Shown here: positions 61,291 through 64,000 of the stretch, piece by piece | How the letters are laid out: the number at the start of each line of letters is the position of its first letter | Position numbering within the stretch: the stretch's first letter is position 1 | Source: Phycisphaerae bacterium | GTDB taxonomy: Bacteria > Planctomycetota > Phycisphaerae > UBA1845 > Fen-1342 | Length of the DNA stretch: 64,000 nt | Direction of reading: 5' to 3' | Assembly (NCBI GenBank): GCA_030428945.1 | Contig: JAUIEC010000012.1 | Span: 62,001-126,000, forward strand | Notes under the pieces: model-generated | The model's input: the letters and a program-made list of their open reading frames with translations, nothing else | Database searches by the model: none | What the model was told of the DNA's origin: nothing | Program-made: the position numbers and the translations under genes

Positions 61291-64000
61291 TCAGGGACCG
61301 GCCAGCGCGACCTCCACGGTCAGGATCTCGTGCGGACCGAGTTCGACCCGCAGTGCGGCGGGGTCGACCGACAGCGGCGCGGCGCGGTCCTCCAGCAGGT
61401 TGCAGCGCCAGGCGGCCCGGACCGGCCGCGCGAACCGCAGGCGGGCGCCGCCGCCGCGATCTCCGAGCGCGTACATCCGCAGCACCAGCGTGTCGCGCTG
61501 CTCGTGTTTCTTGATCGCGGTCAGCACGACCCGGTCGGCGTCGAGTTCCAGCAGGCTCTCGTCCGCGAGCCGCGCCGCGTGGTCGGCGGTCCCCTGCCAG
61601 GTGCTGGGCGGGCAACGCCAGGCCTGTCCGTTGCGGACCAGGTCCGCCAGGTCGGGCGGTCCGACGAACGGCGCCAACGCGTACCGGAACCGGTGGTGTC
61701 CGCGACACTGCCCGCCCGGCGTGGCGAGCACCGGCCCGGCACTCTGCCGGCGGCGACTCTCGAGATCGTCGCGACTGAGCCAGCCGACGCAGCGCAGCAG
61801 CGTCAGCGCCAACGTCGTTCGGGCCCCCTCGTTCCAGGCTTCGATCTCGGGCAGACCGTCGTTCAGCAGCGTCAGCCCGCCGGCCGCATCGGCGATCGCC
61901 GAGAAGTTCTGCTGCGGCCAGGTCGGCGGGTCGGGTTGCACGAAGTCCTCTCCCGGCGAACGACGCAGCGGGCGGATGCTGGTATGGAAGTGGCCGTCGG
62001 AAATCAACTGCCCGGTGACGAGCGGGGCCGGGAACAGCGCCCGCAGGCGATGATCCTCGGCCAGGTTCTCGAACTCGGTTTCGACGGTGACCCAGCGCGC
62101 CCCGGCGTCGAGCGTGACGCGAACGCACACGGGGCACACGACCGTCTCGGCGTCGCGGGCGCTGCGATCGGCGGCCAGGCGGGCGGGCAGTCGCATGACC
62201 GTCTCGGCCACGAGGGTGGCCCGCAGGTCGGTGGCGTCTTCGACACGGACGGATCCGGCCGGCGGCGGGCCGATCGGCGTATCGGGGTCAAGCGGATCGA
62301 AGTCGTACTCGTCGCCGCGATCGGCCTGGTCGACGAGCGCGTGGAGCCCGGGATAGTGCCGCTGACCGTGACGGTCGAGCAGATCGAGCGTGCCGTCGGG
62401 GTGCAGCGTGACGGCGAGGTGTTCGTTCTCGAGTTTCCAGCCGTCGCGGCGAACCGGCGCGATCGGCAACGGCGGAGGTTCGGCGGGCGGGCGGGCGACG
62501 ATCCGGTAGGCCCGCTGCCCGACCGACGGGAGATCGCCGGCGAGGAACTGCACGCGGACGAAGCGATCGATCAGGCCGTCATCGCCGGGCTGCTTCAGGA
62601 TTCGCGGTCCGAAGGCATCGCGGTAGGTCCGGAACTGGGCGAGTTGGTCGCGGACATCGAGTTGCGTTCGATAGTCGATGCCCCAGAAGCGCTCGACATG
62701 CCAGGTGTCGACGATGCGGCTGGCGACCTCGCGACCGTCCGGGTCAACGACGGCCAGCGGGTCGATGGCATCGCACTCCGGCGGGAGAATCAGAACACGC
62801 TCGACGACGGGACTGTGCCGGAAGGCGTGCGGGTTCGCGACCAGCAGCAGGACCTGGTCGTCGTCCTTGCCGTGGCGGGCGAAGTGCGGCGCCAGGGCCT
62901 CGAACTGGCGGGCGAGTCCGTCGCGGGCGGTCTCGAGCACGCCGGCGAAACGCGGCAGCATGTCCTCGTGCACGCGGTCGATGCTGCAGCCGCCGATCGA
63001 ATCATGCGGCTGGTTCTGCAACAGCAGCTTCCAGGCATACGCCAGCAGGCCGCCCGGGTACGGCAGCCCGTGCAGGAAGTGATGGCTGGCCGCGAGCGGT
63101 TCCCAGCGCTCGGCCAGCATCGCCTGGCAGGCGGCGTTCTGCTGCTTGAGAATCATCCGGGCGGACCAGATGCCGGACAGGATGTGTGCCAGTCGGCCGG
63201 ACAGCAGTTCGCCGGTGAACGCCCGGCGTTCCGGCTGCGCGGCCCGCAGGTCGGCCAGGCAGGCGGCCAGGCTGCCGTGCTGGAATTCAATCTGCGGCCA
63301 CCGCTTTCGCAGGGCGGCGAGGATCGCGGGAAAGTCGGCCTGGGGCGGGAAGTGATCGCAGCCGTTGTTGAGCAGCGCGATCTCGCAGCCGCCGCGGGCG
63401 TCCATCTGTTCGAAGATGTCCGCGACCTGGGCAACCGCCCGCTCGGCGTCGACGGCGCGGGGCGTGTGCGCCTGCCAGATTTCCTCGTGCCCGAGGCCGG
63501 CGGCGTTGCAGTATCCGCCGCACTGCTGCAGGGCGAGGACGCGGCTGCCGTCGGGTCCGATCCAGTCGAAGCTCAGGCCGAGCGTGTCGATCTCGCTGCC
63601 GTTGCCGCGCCAGTAGACGAAGGTGTCCAGGCCGCACCCGCGCAGGATCTGCGGGATCTGTGCGACGTGCCCGAACGTGTCGGGCATGTAGCCGACGGGC
63701 GTCGGGTCACCGAACACGCGGCAGACCTGCCGGCCGATCAGCGCGTTGCGAACGAGGGCTTCGCCGCTGACCAGGAACTCGTCGGGCAGGATGTACCAGG
63801 GCCCGATCGCCAGGCGCCCGGCCCGGACGTGGGTCCGGATGCGGTCGGCATCCTCGGGATGGATCGCCAGGTAATCCTCGAGCAGGATCGCCTGGCCGTC
63901 GAGCATGAAGTGCCGGTAGTCGGGCACCGTTTCGAGTTGATCGAGCACGCGCCGGATCGTGGCGGCCAGGCGGACGCGAAAGGTATGGAACGTGGCGTAC
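61291..64000 (-). CDS. Glycoside hydrolase family 38 alpha-mannosidase, 5' partial
   Basis: The frame is open to the right edge; residues before the in-window GTG (63948) read YATFHTFRVRLAATIRR, matching the region just after the HTHWDREW zinc motif of GH38 enzymes, so roughly 15-30 N-terminal residues are missing. The nucleophile aspartate is in GYMPDTFGHVAQIPQIL (codon at 63681-63679). Further family blocks are WRGNGSE, a HDSIGG motif after LLLQNQP and a C-terminal beta-sandwich region. It releases alpha-mannose (or acts on mannosylglycerate-like substrates) with retention. There is no sign of an export signal in the visible part. Followed by corA. Confidence 0.92.
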   Translation of the reverse strand, partial: YATFHTFRVRLAATIRRVLDQLETVPDYRHFMLDGQAILLEDYLAIHPEDADRIRTHVRAGRLAIGPWYILPDEFLVSGEALVRNALIGRQVCRVFGDPTPVGYMPDTFGHVAQIPQILRGCGLDTFVYWRGNGSEIDTLGLSFDWIGPDGSRVLALQQCGGYCNAAGLGHEEIWQAHTPRAVDAERAVAQVADIFEQMDARGGCEIALLNNGCDHFPPQADFPAILAALRKRWPQIEFQHGSLAACLADLRAAQPERRAFTGELLSGRLAHILSGIWSARMILKQQNAACQAMLAERWEPLAASHHFLHGLPYPGGLLAYAWKLLLQNQPHDSIGGCSIDRVHEDMLPRFAGVLETARDGLARQFEALAPHFARHGKDDDQVLLLVANPHAFRHSPVVERVLILPPECDAIDPLAVVDPDGREVASRIVDTWHVERFWGIDYRTQLDVRDQLAQFRTYRDAFGPRILKQPGDDGLIDRFVRVQFLAGDLPSVGQRAYRIVARPPAEPPPLPIAPVRRDGWKLENEHLAVTLHPDGTLDLLDRHGQRHYPGLHALVDQADRGDEYDFDPLDPDTPIGPPPAGSVRVEDATDLRATLVAETVMRLPARLAADRSARDAETVVCPVCVRVTLDAGARWVTVETEFENLAEDHRLRALFPAPLVTGQLISDGHFHTSIRPLRRSPGEDFVQPDPPTWPQQNFSAIADAAGGLTLLNDGLPEIEAWNEGARTTLALTLLRCVGWLSRDDLESRRRQSAGPVLATPGGQCRGHHRFRYALAPFVGPPDLADLVRNGQAWRCPPSTWQGTADHAARLADESLLELDADRVVLTAIKKHEQRDTLVLRMYALGDRGGGARLRFARPVRAAWRCNLLEDRAAPLSVDPAALRVELGPHEILTVEVALAGP

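Overview
The window is GC-rich bacterial DNA, and its gene content points to a planctomycete, most likely of the Phycisphaerae type. The evidence is a PPC-domain protein, a DUF1549/DUF1553 cytochrome and a WD40/cytochrome protein in one operon at the left end, plus an LVIVD-propeller protein ending in a double dockerin-like repeat. Coding density is high, with many ATGA overlaps. Both terminal genes run off the window.

Layout. 1-7706: a planctomycete surface/redox operon (PPC protein, DUF1549/DUF1553 protein, WD40-cytochrome-coiled-coil protein). 7910-10053: a YcaQ-type DNA glycosylase and a DUF1801 protein with a histone-H1-like Lys/Ala tail. 10094-22447: a nucleobase catabolism island holding adenine deaminase, dihydropyrimidinase, PreT, PreA, a class III aminotransferase, an NCS2 nucleobase permease, beta-ureidopropionase and a CoA-acylating semialdehyde dehydrogenase. 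Together these cover uptake of uracil or thymine and its conversion through beta-alanine to acetyl-CoA. 22783-25629: rsmJ, then an ECF sigma factor, a rhodanese membrane protein and an AhpD-like protein.

25753-46778 is the most striking region. It has System II cytochrome c maturation genes (CcsA, ResB), eight multiheme c-type cytochromes with 71 heme-binding motifs counted by eye, three NHL beta-propeller proteins (two fused to multiheme domains), a multiheme cytochrome fused to a b-type membrane domain, and a probable outer-membrane beta-barrel. I read it as a candidate pathway carrying electrons from the quinone pool across the periplasm and outer membrane, with its heme lyase in the same operon. 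This is inferred from architecture only.

46865-64000 is ordinary chromosome: YaiI-family protein, PPK2 kinase, a ferritin-like protein with a Gly/Cys-rich linker, an unknown GNAT-like protein, BON and PA2169-type stress proteins, a two-component system, the LVIVD/dockerin protein, a Lon-like protease, CorA and a GH38 alpha-mannosidase cut by the window end.

Between genes, two unexplained sequence families recur. One is a set of degenerate 8-bp tandem repeats starting at or just after stop codons, most of which place stop codons in successive reading frames. The other is a dispersed repeat of about 120-145 bp. Several genes also have a promoter -10 box only 6-7 nt before the ATG, which suggests leaderless transcripts.
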